Shown: positions 31,336-46,300 of the stretch, piece by piece | How positions within the stretch are numbered: position 1 is the stretch's first letter | Layout: each line of letters opens with the position of its first letter | NCBI RefSeq assembly: GCF_037176765.1 | Contig: NC_090021.1 | Location: forward strand, 148,621,074 to 148,685,073 | Length of the DNA: 64,000 bases | From: Anolis sagrei | Taxonomy: Eukaryota > Chordata > Lepidosauria > Squamata > Anolidae | Direction of reading: 5' to 3' | Notes under the pieces: model-generated | The model's input: only the letters and a program-made list of their open reading frames with translations | Database searches by the model: none | Told to the model about the DNA's origin: nothing | Position numbers and translations under genes: made by a program

Positions 31336-34300
31336 CTGCAAAAACAGGAGGAAAAATTATAAGAGGCAAATTATTTACATAAACAATATTCAAGCCACTT
31401 GATAAAACCCAAACAGAGCTTAAAATTCACTTTTTAGTTACTTCTGTTGTATAATCAAAAACAGGAAAAAATTAAAGTGATAATATTCATTATGCCATTT
31501 TAAACTAAGATTGAATTCCAAAGCAGTTTACATTAATTCAATATCCACCACAAGTGACTTAGTCTAGAGCATTGGTTCCCAACATATTCATTTCACAGAG
31601 GCTCAGCAGCCACTCCAGGGAAATAAAATAAATAAAAATGGAATGAAAGTATAATCAGAACTAGAAATCACATCCTGAATGGAAATTTGCCAAATTGAAT
31701 TTTGCACTTCCTCTAGCAGAGGCCATTGGATCGTTCTGCTGCCCCTAGCTGAAAAATTATTATGGTGCGACATGGACAGACAATGTGGCTGAATGGGGCA
31801 CTGGTCTGTCGCTCATACTTTTAATGGCCCTTCCTTGAACTGAATGTCCATGTGATTTCTTGGAATTGCACATTCAAGAAGTTTCTCGTTCATTCTTGAC
31901 CCTTCGAGAATACCTGGAATCTACTCAAAGCTTCTCGGAACTGAGCTCAAAACGTATAGGAATACGAGGTCCTTGTAGATTTGACATCTCACACCGAACT
32001 TAAAATCACATTTCAAAAGCAAAATCTACCAGCGTTTTGCCAGCATTTACAAGATAAATTAAAAATGTTGTCTGAGAAAGTAAAATTACGAGGGTTGAAT
32101 GAAAAGTAATGCCTCCACCTTCGTAATGCCTCAACAGATGGCAGTACTGGTATGCGGCAGGTACTGGCTTGTTCGGTAGACTCTCCTCTACAATTCCATT
32201 TTGGTGGGAAGCCTTAGCATTGAGTGGTTGTGTTGTTAATGTGCGAAATATGGAACCCTGCGCAGACAGTCGGTCAATGCGACTTAAGCAACGTGCAGTC
32301 ATTGAATTCTTGACAGCAGAAGGTGTAACCCCAAAGGAGATTCATCAGAGAATGCAAGCTGTTTATCGTGATTGTGGTAATGTGAGTACTGTGCGTCGTT
32401 GGGTAAGTTTAAAGATGTTGAGGTGGGAACATCTGACTTGTGTGACAAACAAAGAGTTGGATGTCCTGTGACAGCAACCACTGAGTTTCACAAGCAAAAG
32501 TTTGACAGATTGATTCAGGACGATCGTCATATCACTCAGAGAAAATTTTCAAGCATAATCAGCATTTCGCAAGAATGTGTGGGTCACATTATTGTTTTGC
32601 CTGGCTATTGGAAGATCTGTGCATGATGGGTATGCCAGGATGCTGACACCTGAAATGAAAGCGCACAGACTTGAAAATTGCCAGGAATTTCTCCCGCATT
32701 ACGAGAATGAAGGTGTCTCCTTTCTCCATTCAATTGTGAAAGGAGACAAAACGTGGGTACACCATTATGACCCAGAAACGAAGCATCAGTCTATGGAATA
32801 TCGATACAAAGACTCAACCCAGAAAAATAAATTCAAGACACAGCCTTAGGTGGAAAAATCGTGGCAACAATGTTCTGGGATGCGGATGGTGTGATTCATG
32901 TTGATTTCCTTGAACGTGGAACAACAATAAATTCAGAGTATTACATCACAACGCTGGGAACTTTGAAACGATGGCTAACAAGGGGCCAAAAGGAAAAGGG
33001 AAATGTTTTCCTGCAGCATGACAGTGCCAGAGCACACACTTCACATGCCACCACAGGAGAACTTCTAAGACTGGATCTCACCACCTTATGGTATCCTCCA
33101 TACAGTCTAGATTTAGAACTGTCTCACTTCCATCTGTTCACAATAATGAAAGAAGATCTGGGGGACATCATTATGCTTCTAATGAAGACGTTGAGAGAAC
33201 TGAGATTCTGGTTGTGGAAACAGAGTATCCACTTCTTCCATGACAGCTTCAGAAAACTTGTTCATTGTTGGCAGAAATGTATCCAATTGTCTGGTGATTA
33301 TGTGAAAAAGTGAATAGTGGTAGTTAAAGAGCACATTCTAAGGATTATTTCTGCGTTCGATTTATTAAAATATTCCCATCCAAACCCAAGTAACAAAGGT
33401 GGAGGCATTACTTTTCATTCAACCCTCGTAGCATTGCTGCCCTTCTCAACTACATATCCCTGTGAAGCAGGATTCTCTACCTATGCAGTTACCAAACAAA
33501 ATATTTAAATGCAGAACCAGGCATTTGCCTGAAATTATCATCAATTGTGCAAAAACAAAAAATGAGACCACAGGTGTCTCATTTAACATTTATACGCTAT
33601 TTTATGTTATGTCTTAATTTAGGCCTACCATTGCACTACAGTGCACTCAAGTTGTTTTAACACAAATTGATGTATTGAACGTTAGAAGAATTTTTATGTA
33701 TGGCCAAGTTTTGACAATATCATGTGGATTGGTGGTCATTGAGAATAAATTAAGATATCATGGTAAATTTTAAAATGTTTAAAATACAGTTCGTTGCATG
33801 TGCAATTGCTCAGATATCTCTTTACACTCCTAGGAGGAGAGCAATAACCAATCTCGATAAAATAATTAACATTAGAGACATCACACTGGCAACGAAGATC
33901 CGCATAGTTAAAACAATGGTATTCCCTGTGATAATTTATGGATGCAAGAGCTGGACCATAAGAAGAACGAGCAAAGGAAGATAGACACTTTTGAACTGTG
34001 GTGCTGGAGAAAAATTCTGAGAGTGCCTTGGACTGCAAGAAGATCAAATTGCAAGAATATCAAAGATGAAGTACTTTGGCCACATAATGAGAAGACAGGA
34101 AAGCTTGGAGAAGAGAATGATGCGGGGGGGGGGGGGGATGGAAGGAAAAAGGAAGAGGGGCCAACCAAGGGCAAGATGGATAGATGGCATCCTTGAAGTG
34201 ACTGGATTGACCTTGAAGGCGATGGGGCTGGCAGTGGATGACAGGGAGCTCTGGTGTGGGCTGGTCCATGAGGTCACGAAGAGTCCTGAATGTATAAACA

Positions 34301-37300
34301 ACAACAGCAGCAGCACTATCTATCCCCTCTTCCCATAACACAACTCCTAAATACCATTAACTTTGGAAGGCATAGGGTAGGCCTAAGGGCTGCACTATAG
34401 AAATTGATTCTAATAAGGGCTCCATGAGTTAGAAAGGTTGGGTACCACTAGTCTAGAGCATGTATGAACAACTTGGCAGTAATGAGGGGTCGAAAGTAAA
34501 ATAGGCTAACGCTCTTTAGGTTTTTAGTGTTTCACTCAAGGTTTGCAGCAAGAGAGTACTTTTCCCTCTGAGTAAGCTACAAATTGGAGTAGTCCTAATT
34601 TCCCCACCTCCTCTCAATGTGGTGTAAGTCCTTTTCTGAGGGAAACAGGGAGTGCCTCAATTCTTGCCTCCGCTGCTCTTCTTTTCTCTTTGCTGCTGGG
34701 TTGCCTCTGTTGTCTCATCTTGCTCCAGGAGAAAAAACCGGCACCTCTGCACTGTTCATTTCCCTTTTGTGAGGGAGGAACTTAGGTTTGCCATGAATAC
34801 TCCACAACAACTTCACAGCAAAGCTAAATTTCTCCCTCAGAAATGAGGGAAATGATCAGTGCAGTGTTGGCATTTTCTTTCCTCCTGGAGTAAAGGAGAC
34901 AACCGAGGCAAACAAAATAGAAGAGCAGCATAGCCAAGTTAGTTGGGTAACTTTGGTGCACAGAGAAACATGTAGTGGGAAAACACTTGGAGGAGGGAAT
35001 GGTGGGTTCCGATGGTCACTCTGCTGTAATCCTGCATGTCATCTTCCTCTCTAAGACTTTAGACTCAGAGCCTCTGAGGGCTGAATCAAATCATTGTGAG
35101 GGCCACATCTGGCCCACGGGTCACATCTCATAATGGTCTGATCTAGAGTAAATTAGCCACACTGAAATCAACTGAACTGCAGGCGCTCACGACAAGCTTT
35201 TCTCACTTCAGCAACGCCAGAGCGTATCTAGTTCACTCTGGATCTAAATAATATAAATAGGTGGATGAATTTACACATGGCAGAATTCCTCAAGAAGAAA
35301 AAAGGAGTAAAATATTGCAGTTTCAATCTTTAAACTGTTCAGAAAGTTTATAAAACAACCCCAAATGAGAAGGACAATACCTCTTTCGGTAGTGGATCCA
35401 AAAGACTACATTCATATTTGCAAAGGAACAAAACAACTAGAATATGAATTTCCATGATAGCAAACCACCTAAAACAATACAAAAGAAAATAACATATATA
35501 AGTAAAAAATATATATTGAAAAACTCTCCAGCAGCGTGCAAAGAATGAGGAAGTACTCCATCTGTGTCATAAGTGGATAGTGAAGTGACAGCTCCCCCGG
35601 TGGCCAGAATTCAAAAAGCATACCTTCATGAAACTGGAAAGTTAAATAGCCTCTGTGTCTCTGTCTATATATGTTGTGTGTCTATGGCATTGAGTGTTTG
35701 CCTTGTATGTGTGCATTGTGATCTGCCCTGAGTCCCTTGCAGGGTGAGAAGGGTGGAATATAAATACTGTAAATAAATAAATAAATAAATAAATACACAC
35801 GCTTGGTATATACTGTGGAAGCAGAGTAAGTTAGTAGCACATGAATCCAACTTAAAAAGATGAAAAATGTGTCATTATTTTGTTTCTATTAGAATCAGTA
35901 GGAATAACTTCAAGTACCATATGCCTCGAGGCTCATGGTAGTCAGAATTAGAAATAGGGGTCTTTTCACACTATGAAATATTAATTTTATGGCATCTTGG
36001 GATTGTTCATTGCAAGAGGGGCCTTCAGAGTCTTCAGCCAAAGAATTATCCTCTGGTACCCTTGGACAAACCAGAATTTCCAAAAGGATTCCACAACTTG
36101 CAGCCATGGCAGTCCAACTGGAATCACCTTGTAGTGTGAAAGGGCCCCACGTCCACAGTAAGACAAGAGTTATGTGAATTCCACTGAATTAATGAATCTA
36201 CTGTGGGATTACCAAAAGGACTGAGAACTTATGTCTATGTATGATTTCTCAAGTTCATTTGCTATCTTACTTTACACTTTTCACATCTCCAATTTGATAT
36301 TTAGCAAAAATATAAAGGATAATAATAGAAATATTAAGCTGTTGTAGTGACTAACTATGAATACAAGAAGTTTGCATATTTAGTCAAGTCAAATTTGAAT
36401 CTGACTGGGATAGCATAGCCCTTACAGGAATTAATTTAACCTGTTGTTTTGATTAATTGTATTTTCGAAGGCTTTCTGGCCAGAATCACTGGGTTGTTGT
36501 AAGTTTTTTGGGCTCACAACCTCTGAGGATGCCTGCCATAGATGCAGGTGAAATGTCAGGAGAGAATGCTTCTGGAACATGATCATACAGCCCGAAAAAT
36601 TTACAACAATCACATTGATGATATTTTACAGTATTTAAAGCATATTAATGCGTAAATCAAACAGGACTTGCTTTTTTAGCATAGGGGATTCTCAATTCCT
36701 CCTAAACAATAGCCCTTTTAATTTCATTACCGAATGTAATATTTTGTATAATAATGTATTCTATGTTAAATGTTAAAATAAAAATTATCCTCTCTGTGAA
36801 TAGAATAAACATTCACATGTGCAAGAAATATTTGTAAATATAGGGTTTTAAAATCTAAAGGTGGGTGTTAGAAGCCATTTTAGTGTTGGATGCACATTTG
36901 TAGAATGTTAAAGTGCAGTTTGAATGGGCTTATTTCCAAGATCATATAGTTCTACTTCTGTGCAGTAATCTCCTAACAGTGCATACAGCTCATTTTGTGC
37001 TAGTAATAATTTACCTATTAAAAGGTGCTGTTTTGGTGAGAGAAGGCAATATTCAACAAGGTTAAATGGCTTGCTCTGTTAAAATATTGGGGGAAATACA
37101 TTAACACTTTTAGACAGTTGGTCATATCTGCGAAATGGGTGTATAGACTCCTTATGATATCAACAAGCATACAGTTTCAAGTTAGCTATTCGATTTCCAC
37201 ATTAGCAGCTAAATATTCAACACAATGTAAGCTAACATTAAATCAGTATATCCTGCAATAAAAATAAATTCTCAATTTATAATGATTGAACTATAATATT

Positions 37301-40300
37301 AACAGTCATTCAGCAACAAGGCTTCCTGCCATTATTATGCATTAGAGATTGAGTCTGTCTTATCTGAAATACCTGGGACCAGAAGTTTTTCAGATTTGGA
37401 ACACCTATCTTGGAGATGGGACCCAAGTTGAAACACAAGGTTTATTTATTTATCATATAGAGTTTAAGATATGTGAAACTGATTGAAGAAGTGAAAGCTA
37501 ATGATCAGATAAAGGATAAAATGGACAGACACCTGGACTGGCTGCTTTGTAAAGTTGGAGGGAGAGGGGAGGGAAAAAAGGGGCAAAAATGTAATGGTTT
37601 ATGGGGGGTATATAAAGTAAGTTTATTTCTATGTTTTAGATGGGTACCATTGCAATAAAAAAAATTTAAGTGCTTATATATATAACTTGAAAAATATATA
37701 CAGTATTTTAAATAATTTGTGCATAAAACAAAGCTTGTATACAGTGAACCTCCAGAAAGCAAAAGTGTCATTATCTCAGCTATTCATGTAGATAATTTTG
37801 GAATTCCAGATATGGGATGCTCAATCTGTTTCATTATTTATTTTGCAATAATCTATACTTTAAACGACCTGCACTGGAGCCGCACCAACACTTTACTAAA
37901 AACAGAATATAGTCTATAGGACTTTGAAAAGAACTAGGACTGAATTACAGTGTATGGCTGTTCTATAATAATCTGCATCTGTTTCACTGACCTCCCGGGA
38001 CACTGGTGAGCTCCGCTTCCAAATGCTACAAAGCCTTCCAAGAATTGATTTTTCTCTAAATTTGCTTCTTTCCAACGGTCCTATAGAAAGAAAACATTTT
38101 AATATCCAATTTGTGTAAAGAAGTTGAATATTATTTCTCAAATGAAGCATGACCCTATACAAGGATAAGGTTTTGGCACAAAATGTATGTTGTCCATACA
38201 AATCATGAAGGTGAACAACAAAATGTATGTTGTCCATACAAATCATGAAGGTGAACAACAAAATGTATGTTGTCCGCCTTCATGACTTGCAGAGACAGAT
38301 TTTATGTTTCACAAGTCTGATTTATCAGTAAGTAACTAGCTGTCCTCCTCCAAGGGCAATGTGATTCTGAAATTCAAGGACAAGGTCCAAGGACAATGGG
38401 TTCTGAAAATTGACTGGGAAAAGATAAAGTCTGAGTCATACTGTCAGAAGTATGAAATTGTTATATAGTGCTCAGTGTATTGGAATAGCACTGAGGTCAA
38501 ATCAGCAATCCTCAACAGCAACACAGCACAGTCCAATGCAGGCATGGGCTAACTTCAGACCTCCAGGTGTTTTGGACTTCAACTCCCACAATTCCTAAAA
38601 GCCTACCAGCTGTTAGGAATTGTGAGAGTTGGAGTTCAACACACATGGGGGGGGGGGGCAAGTTTGCGCATGCCTGATTCAATATCATTGTCATTTCCCC
38701 CTTTCCAGTAAATTCCCCAGTTCACACAGTACATAAGTGGGAATCAGACATGCTTTCACTAATGGAATTAACAGGAAGCAATGTAGTATGTCTACGCAAA
38801 ATGCTCCATACTAACAAGAGGACAAACAGATAGTTTTAATGCTTTCTAATGCAAAACAGCTCTCAATAACTTACTGGCTTAAAAGTGTTGGGTTCGGGAA
38901 AATATTGTGGGTTTCTATGAAACCAATATGGAGACATCACCAGCAGGTCACCAGTAGGAATAACAAAATTCTAAAAACAAAATAAATCTATTTTAAAGGG
39001 TACAAATAGATAATTTCAGTATCTGAGTCAACAAACCAGCAATTAATGATGATTATATTGGGCATCTGTGGTCCTCAAGGTGCTTTTCAACTTCAAGTTC
39101 CATAATTTCTAATAATTGTTGTGGAGAACCGTGAGACAAAAGCATTTGGAAGGCCAGAATTGCCCACTTCTTCCTCAAAAAATATGGGCAGACAGTATTA
39201 CAGGAGACATTGTTGAAGCTAAATAGATAATGTGTGCCTTCAGTCTTGTGTGCTTTACGTAATGAACTCTGTATTCATTCTTAATATTATTGACTGAAAG
39301 GATTTTGACACATTAAATAAGAACTGGATCCCAAACTGGAAAGAACTGATAGCCAAAGTGAAGGGGAAAAGAAAACACAAGGAACTAAATCAAACCATAA
39401 CCATGATCCAGCAATTAGAATAAAAACCAAAATTAAACCACAAATGTTCCCGGGGGTGAGGGGATAGAGGGAAAGGGAGAGGGGCAGGAAATAAAGTGAA
39501 AAGTATAAATAGGAAACTAAGATAGACCCAGAAAGGAGTAGAAATTGAGCTGTACCAGAAAAGTATGTAATCCCTTTTACATGTATGTACTGATTTTGTT
39601 TCTTTAATAATGCTGCAATATAATGGAGACAGTTATACTCTACAATCCAATATTTTTAAGGACTTCAGCACACTGCTACAAACATACCTGAACATTTATT
39701 GGATTTGTTACTTTCTTGACAATGGCACCTGGTGCTCTTAACCGCATTGTCTCCAAAATGCACCACTTGATAAATGGGAGGTTCTTAAGATCATCTTCAG
39801 ATACGCTGACAACTTCTTTTGCTGCAAAAATTTATACAACATTATTTTCTCTATTTCTTTTTAGCAACTTTTTAATATTTTAATCCCAGATGGGAGGATA
39901 AAAAGAAGGGGTCTTAGATAGGGTCCCTTCTCCTTATCCTCTTAAGATGGGAGGACAACAGAGCTTGTGGACAGTGCATAGATGAGAAGGAAATGACAGA
40001 GGCAAAGAGAAAGGATGAGTGGCAGATGCAAGAAATGAAGTCCTTCTTCTTTACTTCCTCTAACGTAAATCTATAATGGGCAAAAGCTGCAACCACTATA
40101 CAGTGGGAGGAGGGGGCAAAAGAAGTGTCAACATGTTGAAATAACATTAAGCCTTTTCCCACCAAATACTGTATTTCCATTCGAAGTGGATTTAAACTGC
40201 AGCAAATCAGAGCTGGGTCTTGTTTGGAAAGTACGAGGCAGGCAGGATTTGGCACACTAAAGCATGGCACACTAAAAGCATTTGGCACACTAAAAGCATT

Positions 40301-43300
40301 TGGGAGGCCACAATTGCCCACTTCTTTCTCAAAAAATATGGGCAGACAGTATTACAGGAGCCATTGTTGTAGCTACTAATGCTGACATTGGGATACATAC
40401 AGTAATATATTCTAGTTGTAACTTTTCATTTATCAATATAGCATGTCTTTTACAAAACTTGTTTGTACCGATCCATGTTTGTTACAATATCTATTTTGTG
40501 AATGTGCACATGCAGTCATTTTGTGGGAAAGCCTACGAAAACCCCTTAAAGAGGTGATACATAATAGAAACACATTATTTGTTTTAACCTATTTAAAAAT
40601 ACTTATCAGTAATATGTTTTGGCATATTTACCTGCTCTGCCATAAACAGATTCTAGCTCCTTCATGACACTTTTGTAGAAAGGAGGACAGGACAGAATAA
40701 ACGCAAGGGTCCAGAATGCAACCTAAAGGAATACCAAAGGAAATTGTCAGAAGCAATAATCTACTAACTTTTAGATCTCATAAGCCAGAACCTACTTACA
40801 CGCCTTTAAAAAGGAGGCTGGCTGAACATATGCAAAATGGAAATATCGATGGCTATTAATCACAATAGTAATGAGCTACTGCAAAGGTCAAAGGCAGCAT
40901 CTCTCTGCATGCGAGTTGCCGAGGAACAACAATGAAACAAAAAAGGTGTCTTCACCTCATGCTCCTAATAGGGTTTTCCGATACACTTGTTTGGCCTCTG
41001 TGAGAAACATGATAGTGAAAAAAGGTAAATCCTCCAGGCTATTCAGCAGAACTCTTAAAAAAATATTTCCAAAATCAAACATCATGGGCATGATCCTGTA
41101 TGTCACGATACGTATGTACAAGGGTTATCCAAAAAGTAATATTACAAGATTTTTAAAAAAATACAAAAATGAATATACTTTAATAAAATATACATGGATT
41201 GTAGCATACAGATTACATTATTTTCCCACAGAATCACCATTCACTTCAATACATTTTGTCATCCGTGGGATGATTTTTGATGACTGTGGCATTGAAGTTT
41301 CCCTCCGCCTTTTTCAGCCAGTTCATCACTTCAATTTTCACCTTGTCCTCGTAAAAGTATTTGCCACCTATGTGTTCCTTCAATTTAGTGACCAGATTAT
41401 AGTCACTGGGTGTGAGATCAGGGCTGTGAGAGGGGTGGCTTAAAACATCCCAACCAAATGAAATCAACAACTCTTGTGTTGCATGAGCAGCATGCGGACA
41501 AGCATTGTCATGAAGGAGACAAGACTCCCGCTGTCAGCATACTACGACGTTTGTTTTGGATGGCTCTACAAAGTCTCTTCATGGCCTCACACAATATTCC
41601 ATACCCATTTTGTCACATGCTGTGTTGACATTACATTCTCTCCTCACCAGTGATTGGTTCGTCAAGGTCCTGCCTGGAAGTAGACTACTTAAAGGAAAGG
41701 AGTGCATGACATATTTTCAGCTCCATCATTCTCCTCAAGTAATTCAAACCTCAGTAGATTTCAGCCTATTTGTACCACAACAGACATGTTTGTAAACGAT
41801 CCACTAGCTCTAGCTTGGCTTCTTGCTCTCATTGCATGATTCTGGTGATGGCTAATATGGAATGCACACTCGCAGGTTTGTCTAGCTCTTGTATGAAATG
41901 GGAACTACTTGATATCTGAAATTGAGACTCAGCAGTTGTCTACATGGATTCTAGCTTAACTTCTCCAGACTCCTTGCCATTGGGAAATTGTTTAGTCCAG
42001 TTTCTGAATCAGCAGCTCCAGACTCACAAGCCTTATTATCTTCTAAGCTCAAGGATTTTGGGGGGGGGGGGGGGGGGATGACAAATTTGCAACTATTAAT
42101 GAAGAATGCATAAGTTCCCGTTCCCTGTGAGAGAGTGGCCTCACCTGCAATAACCTCCAACATTCAAGAAGAATATTGACAAGCTAAAATATGTCCAGAT
42201 AAGGATGATCAAAATGGTCCTGCCTTCGGATTGGATTTTAGAAGTACCCGTTCAGTCAAAGATTTGGAAACCACAAATCCCTTTGAGAAGCTGCTGAGGG
42301 AGCTGAGTCCATTTAGTTTGGAGAAAAGAAGGCTGAGAGAAAGGGATATGAGATACATATTGAAATATTTCAAAGAGTGCCCCTTTGAGGAGTGGGAAAG
42401 CTTGTCTTCTGTTGTTCCAGAGACTAGGACACAAAAATTGTAAGAAAAGAAATTCCACCTAAACATTAGAAAGAACCTTCTGAGGGTCATAGCTGTTAAA
42501 CAGTGTAATATCTTCTACCTCTGAGTCCAGTGGAGGCTTCTTCACTAATGGCTTGTGGTCATCTGTTGGAAGGACTTTGATTGTGTCTTCCTGCCTGGCA
42601 GGGGTTGTTCTAGATGCCCTTGGGGGGTCTCTTCAAACTCCATGATTCTGTGATTCTATTATGAGGCTCGCCTTTAAGTGAGTAAGAATAGAGGGCACTA
42701 CCCTTCATTCTTTGAATACGATGTTCCTGCTTCTTGGCAGGAGGTTGGATTGGACAGCCCACGAGGTCTCTTCTAACTCTATGATTCTATGAATATTTTA
42801 AAATTCAATTTACTAATTTGAGGGATTTCCCCCCAACACCATACTTACAGGAACTGCATTTGCTTGCGATGCCCAGAGGAGTAAAAGACCGTAGTTAGCA
42901 CTGAAGTCTTTTCCTTGCAAGGTATCCAGGAGCTCCTGGTATGTTGTCTATTACAAAAAAGAAGGAAAAAAGAACACAAATTTGAACACAGTGTAGTCTA
43001 TTTACAGCAACACCAATATTTAAGTCACTCCACTGGCTGCCAATTAGTTTCTGGGCAGAGTTCAAAGTGTTGATTTTGACCTTTAAAGCTCTACATGGTT
43101 TGGGTCCAGGTCACCTACAGGACTGCCTTTTCCTGTACAGCTTGCTCCAGACACTGATGTCCTCGGGCCGGTGGGGGGGGGGGGGGGGGCTACTCCAACC
43201 AGTCACATTCCAATTGGCAAATGTGACCCAGAGGATATTTTCATTCGTCACCCCAAGACTGTGGAATGACCTGCTGGAAGAGCTCTGACAGCTAAATGAG

Positions 43301-46300
43301 CTGTTGGAACTTAAAACAAATCTGAAGACCCATCGCTTCCGGCAGGCCTACCCAGTCAGTTTTAACAATGAATTTTAAACACATACCTTGTGTTTACTAT
43401 ATTTTATGTTGGAAATGACAACCTTCTTCATGCCTTCTCTAGTAATGTTTATCTATGATCGTGTTGCTTACTGTTTGTATTTATGTTCTGGTATGCAGCT
43501 TTCTTTATTCTATGGTTCCTGACAAGTTATAAAACATAACTACAGGCAAGCAGGCTACAGACTCCAGGCTACTTCAAATCTCAGATCACATGCTTGCTGT
43601 TTTTCTGTAGAACATGTCCTAGCTGTATGGCACAGATAATTATCTCAAAGATATTTGAAACTGGACTAATATGTTTTTGTACTGTGTGTGCTGAACGCAT
43701 GATTAAATCAAATATGTAATTTTATCAAAATGCATAATATAAAACAACTTCTTTTATGGGAGAGTATATATATTTTGGGCACTGAAAAACACTTCTAAAT
43801 TTTTGCTGTTTTTATGCACTGGCAAATCTCTGTTTTCCTAACAGATCAGAGATCACAGATTATTCAGTCTAACAACGAAAACCATTGCCTTGCAAAATTA
43901 TATGTAGTTGTCTGCAATAAGAGAAGATTCTACTCTAAAGGGGTTTTGGCTCTTTTCTGAAAAGTCACGTTTTTCTAAAAAGCTATGATCTTCAAAAGAT
44001 TATAAATGACATGTTCCATTTTTTTTAAAAAATGTGTATTTCAATATATGTATTTCATAGGAATATGATTTAATGTGTCTATTTTATATAATGTTTGATT
44101 ATGTATTTGTAGTTATGTTGTGACCCACCTCGAGCCACAAGGAAGTGGGTAAGAAAAAAATTATAGTCATCTTCCAAAAGCAGTGATTTTATACTACTGC
44201 ATCTAAGCTGCTTTGCTGCACCTAAGATGCATCTAAGCTGTCAAAGAGTGAATTGTTAAGTAATAGTTAATATCAACATTAACAGCATTATGGGAGTTTA
44301 CCTTATAAGAACCATCTGAAGGATTTGTTTTATTTGCATATAACACAACCTTTTCAAAACTTTTGAGGAGCCACTTTTTGGATTTAGACCACTTCCTACA
44401 AAGAAGGGGAAATAATTGATGAAATGCATCTGGATACCTTCACTCATAAAGTCATTCAACATGTTTTCCACAGGTAAAACGCTTTACAAGTGATGCTGGG
44501 TTGCCAAATTTTATCACCACAGTAGATTACATGTTTCAGGTTTGAATAATATATACTCATTTTTTCTCTGCCTCCAGCATGAGACAGCTTTGTAGTCTGA
44601 GAAAGCAAAGCCATTCAGTAGCTTGGAAAAAAACCCAGATCTATGTTTTGCAAGTGTTCTTCCCACTGGGTGAACTGAGTAAGAAACTCCCTCCCATTCT
44701 TATTTTTCTCTTAAAACCTTTTTCTTGCCTCCAAAGAAATTAATGGAGCAATGTTGTGTCCATCTTCCTGTGAGACCAGAAAACAAGCTTTCAATTCACA
44801 CTAGCCAGTAAAGTGAGAAAATCCTGTCTTGCTGGTCAACAGGAGCAGAGTGCAGAGAGAACTGGCAGTACTACATTCTTCCAACTCCAGTATTGCTGAA
44901 GTATTGGAAGCAAAACTGATCAAGGCAGCCTATATTCTTTGTCTTCATTCTATTTATAGAAACCTAGGGTTTATTAGCAACCATACTTCAATTTTCACTA
45001 GATCTCGAGTTATAGTAAGAAAGAGGAAATTGCAGGGACCCACAGAATTAAACAAAAGTACATAAAATGACTTTTGTGTTGTTCTCAGGAGCTATTGCAG
45101 ATTGGCAAAAAACTGACTTCATCACATTGAAGCAGGGAAGTGTTTGGTAGAATAAAGCTCAGTCTGACTGTTTTGAAATGAAATGGATGATTTTCCTACC
45201 TTCATGACACTGTTAAATGTATCTGTGTTACTCAGTTGAACTCAGCATTCTTTCAGTAGAATTGCCATCACACTGTAATCGCTAGGCACCGCCCGACATC
45301 CCTCCCCAGTGTTCTTTGAGGGGGAAAAAAGGCCTCTCTTTGAAATGTCATCTGTCTTCAATTCCAGAAGCAGGGAGGGGGGAAAAGCAGCAATGCGCTC
45401 TCTCTGTCTCGACTGCACCACAGAGAAGGGTGTGGACCTTGGAAAACTATAACTCCCAGGACTGCATAGTATAGAGATATGATATTTAAAGTAAGGTCCA
45501 TCTGCATTCATTTCACAGTGTAGATGCACCCAGAGAAGCTTCATGGACCTTGGGAAACTGCAATTCCCAAGACCATCTCATGGAGACATGGCATTTAAAG
45601 TAGGTTCAGCTGCATTCATTGCACAGTGTAAATACACCCAGAGAAGGGTATGGATCTTGGGAAACTATAACTCCCAGGAGAACTCCATCGCATGGAGCCA
45701 TGGCATTTAAAGTGGGGTGCAAGGGCATTCATTCCATACTCTAAATGCACCAAGAGAAGGGTATGGACCTTGAAAAACTATGACTCCCAAGACTGCACAT
45801 CATGGAGACAAGCAGAAGAAGAGGAGGAGGAGGAGGAGCAACAACAACAACAACAACAACATTTAAAATGGGCCCCAAATGCATTTATCTTCCAAGCCAG
45901 ATGCAATCAGGGAAGGGTATAGACCTTGGGAAACTATAACTCTCAGGACTGCATAGTATGGAGCTATGGTATCTAAAGTGGGGTGCAAGGATATTCATTC
46001 CATATTGTAAATGCACCAAGAGAAGGGTATGGACCTTGGCAAACTATGACTCCCAGGACTGCACAGCATGGAGACATGGAACAATAACAGCAACAACAAC
46101 ATTTAAAATGGGCCCCAAATGCATTTATTTTCCAAGCCAGATGCAATCAGGGAAGGGTATGGACCTTGGGAAACTCTAACTCCCAGGATCACATAGTTTG
46201 GAGCTATGGTATTTAAAGTGGGGTCCAAGAGCATTCATTCCGTAGTATAAATGAACCCAGAGAAGAGTATGGGCCTTGGAAACTATAACTCCCAGGACTG

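Larger units (their letters stand above)
31570..34450. mobile_element. hAT (Charlie-like) element remnant carrying nested insertions
   Basis: Ends cattggttcccaac and gttgggtaccacta are inverted repeats; gtctagag flanks the whole at 31562-31569 and 34451-34458. Around 33435-33505 the plus strand keeps a trace of the hAT dimerisation region (YPCEAGFSTYAVTKQN). A mariner (32089-33428) and a BovB fragment (about 33815-34300) lie inside, leaving about 1 kb of hAT sequence. It sits in CYP39A1 intron 11. Confidence 0.8.
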
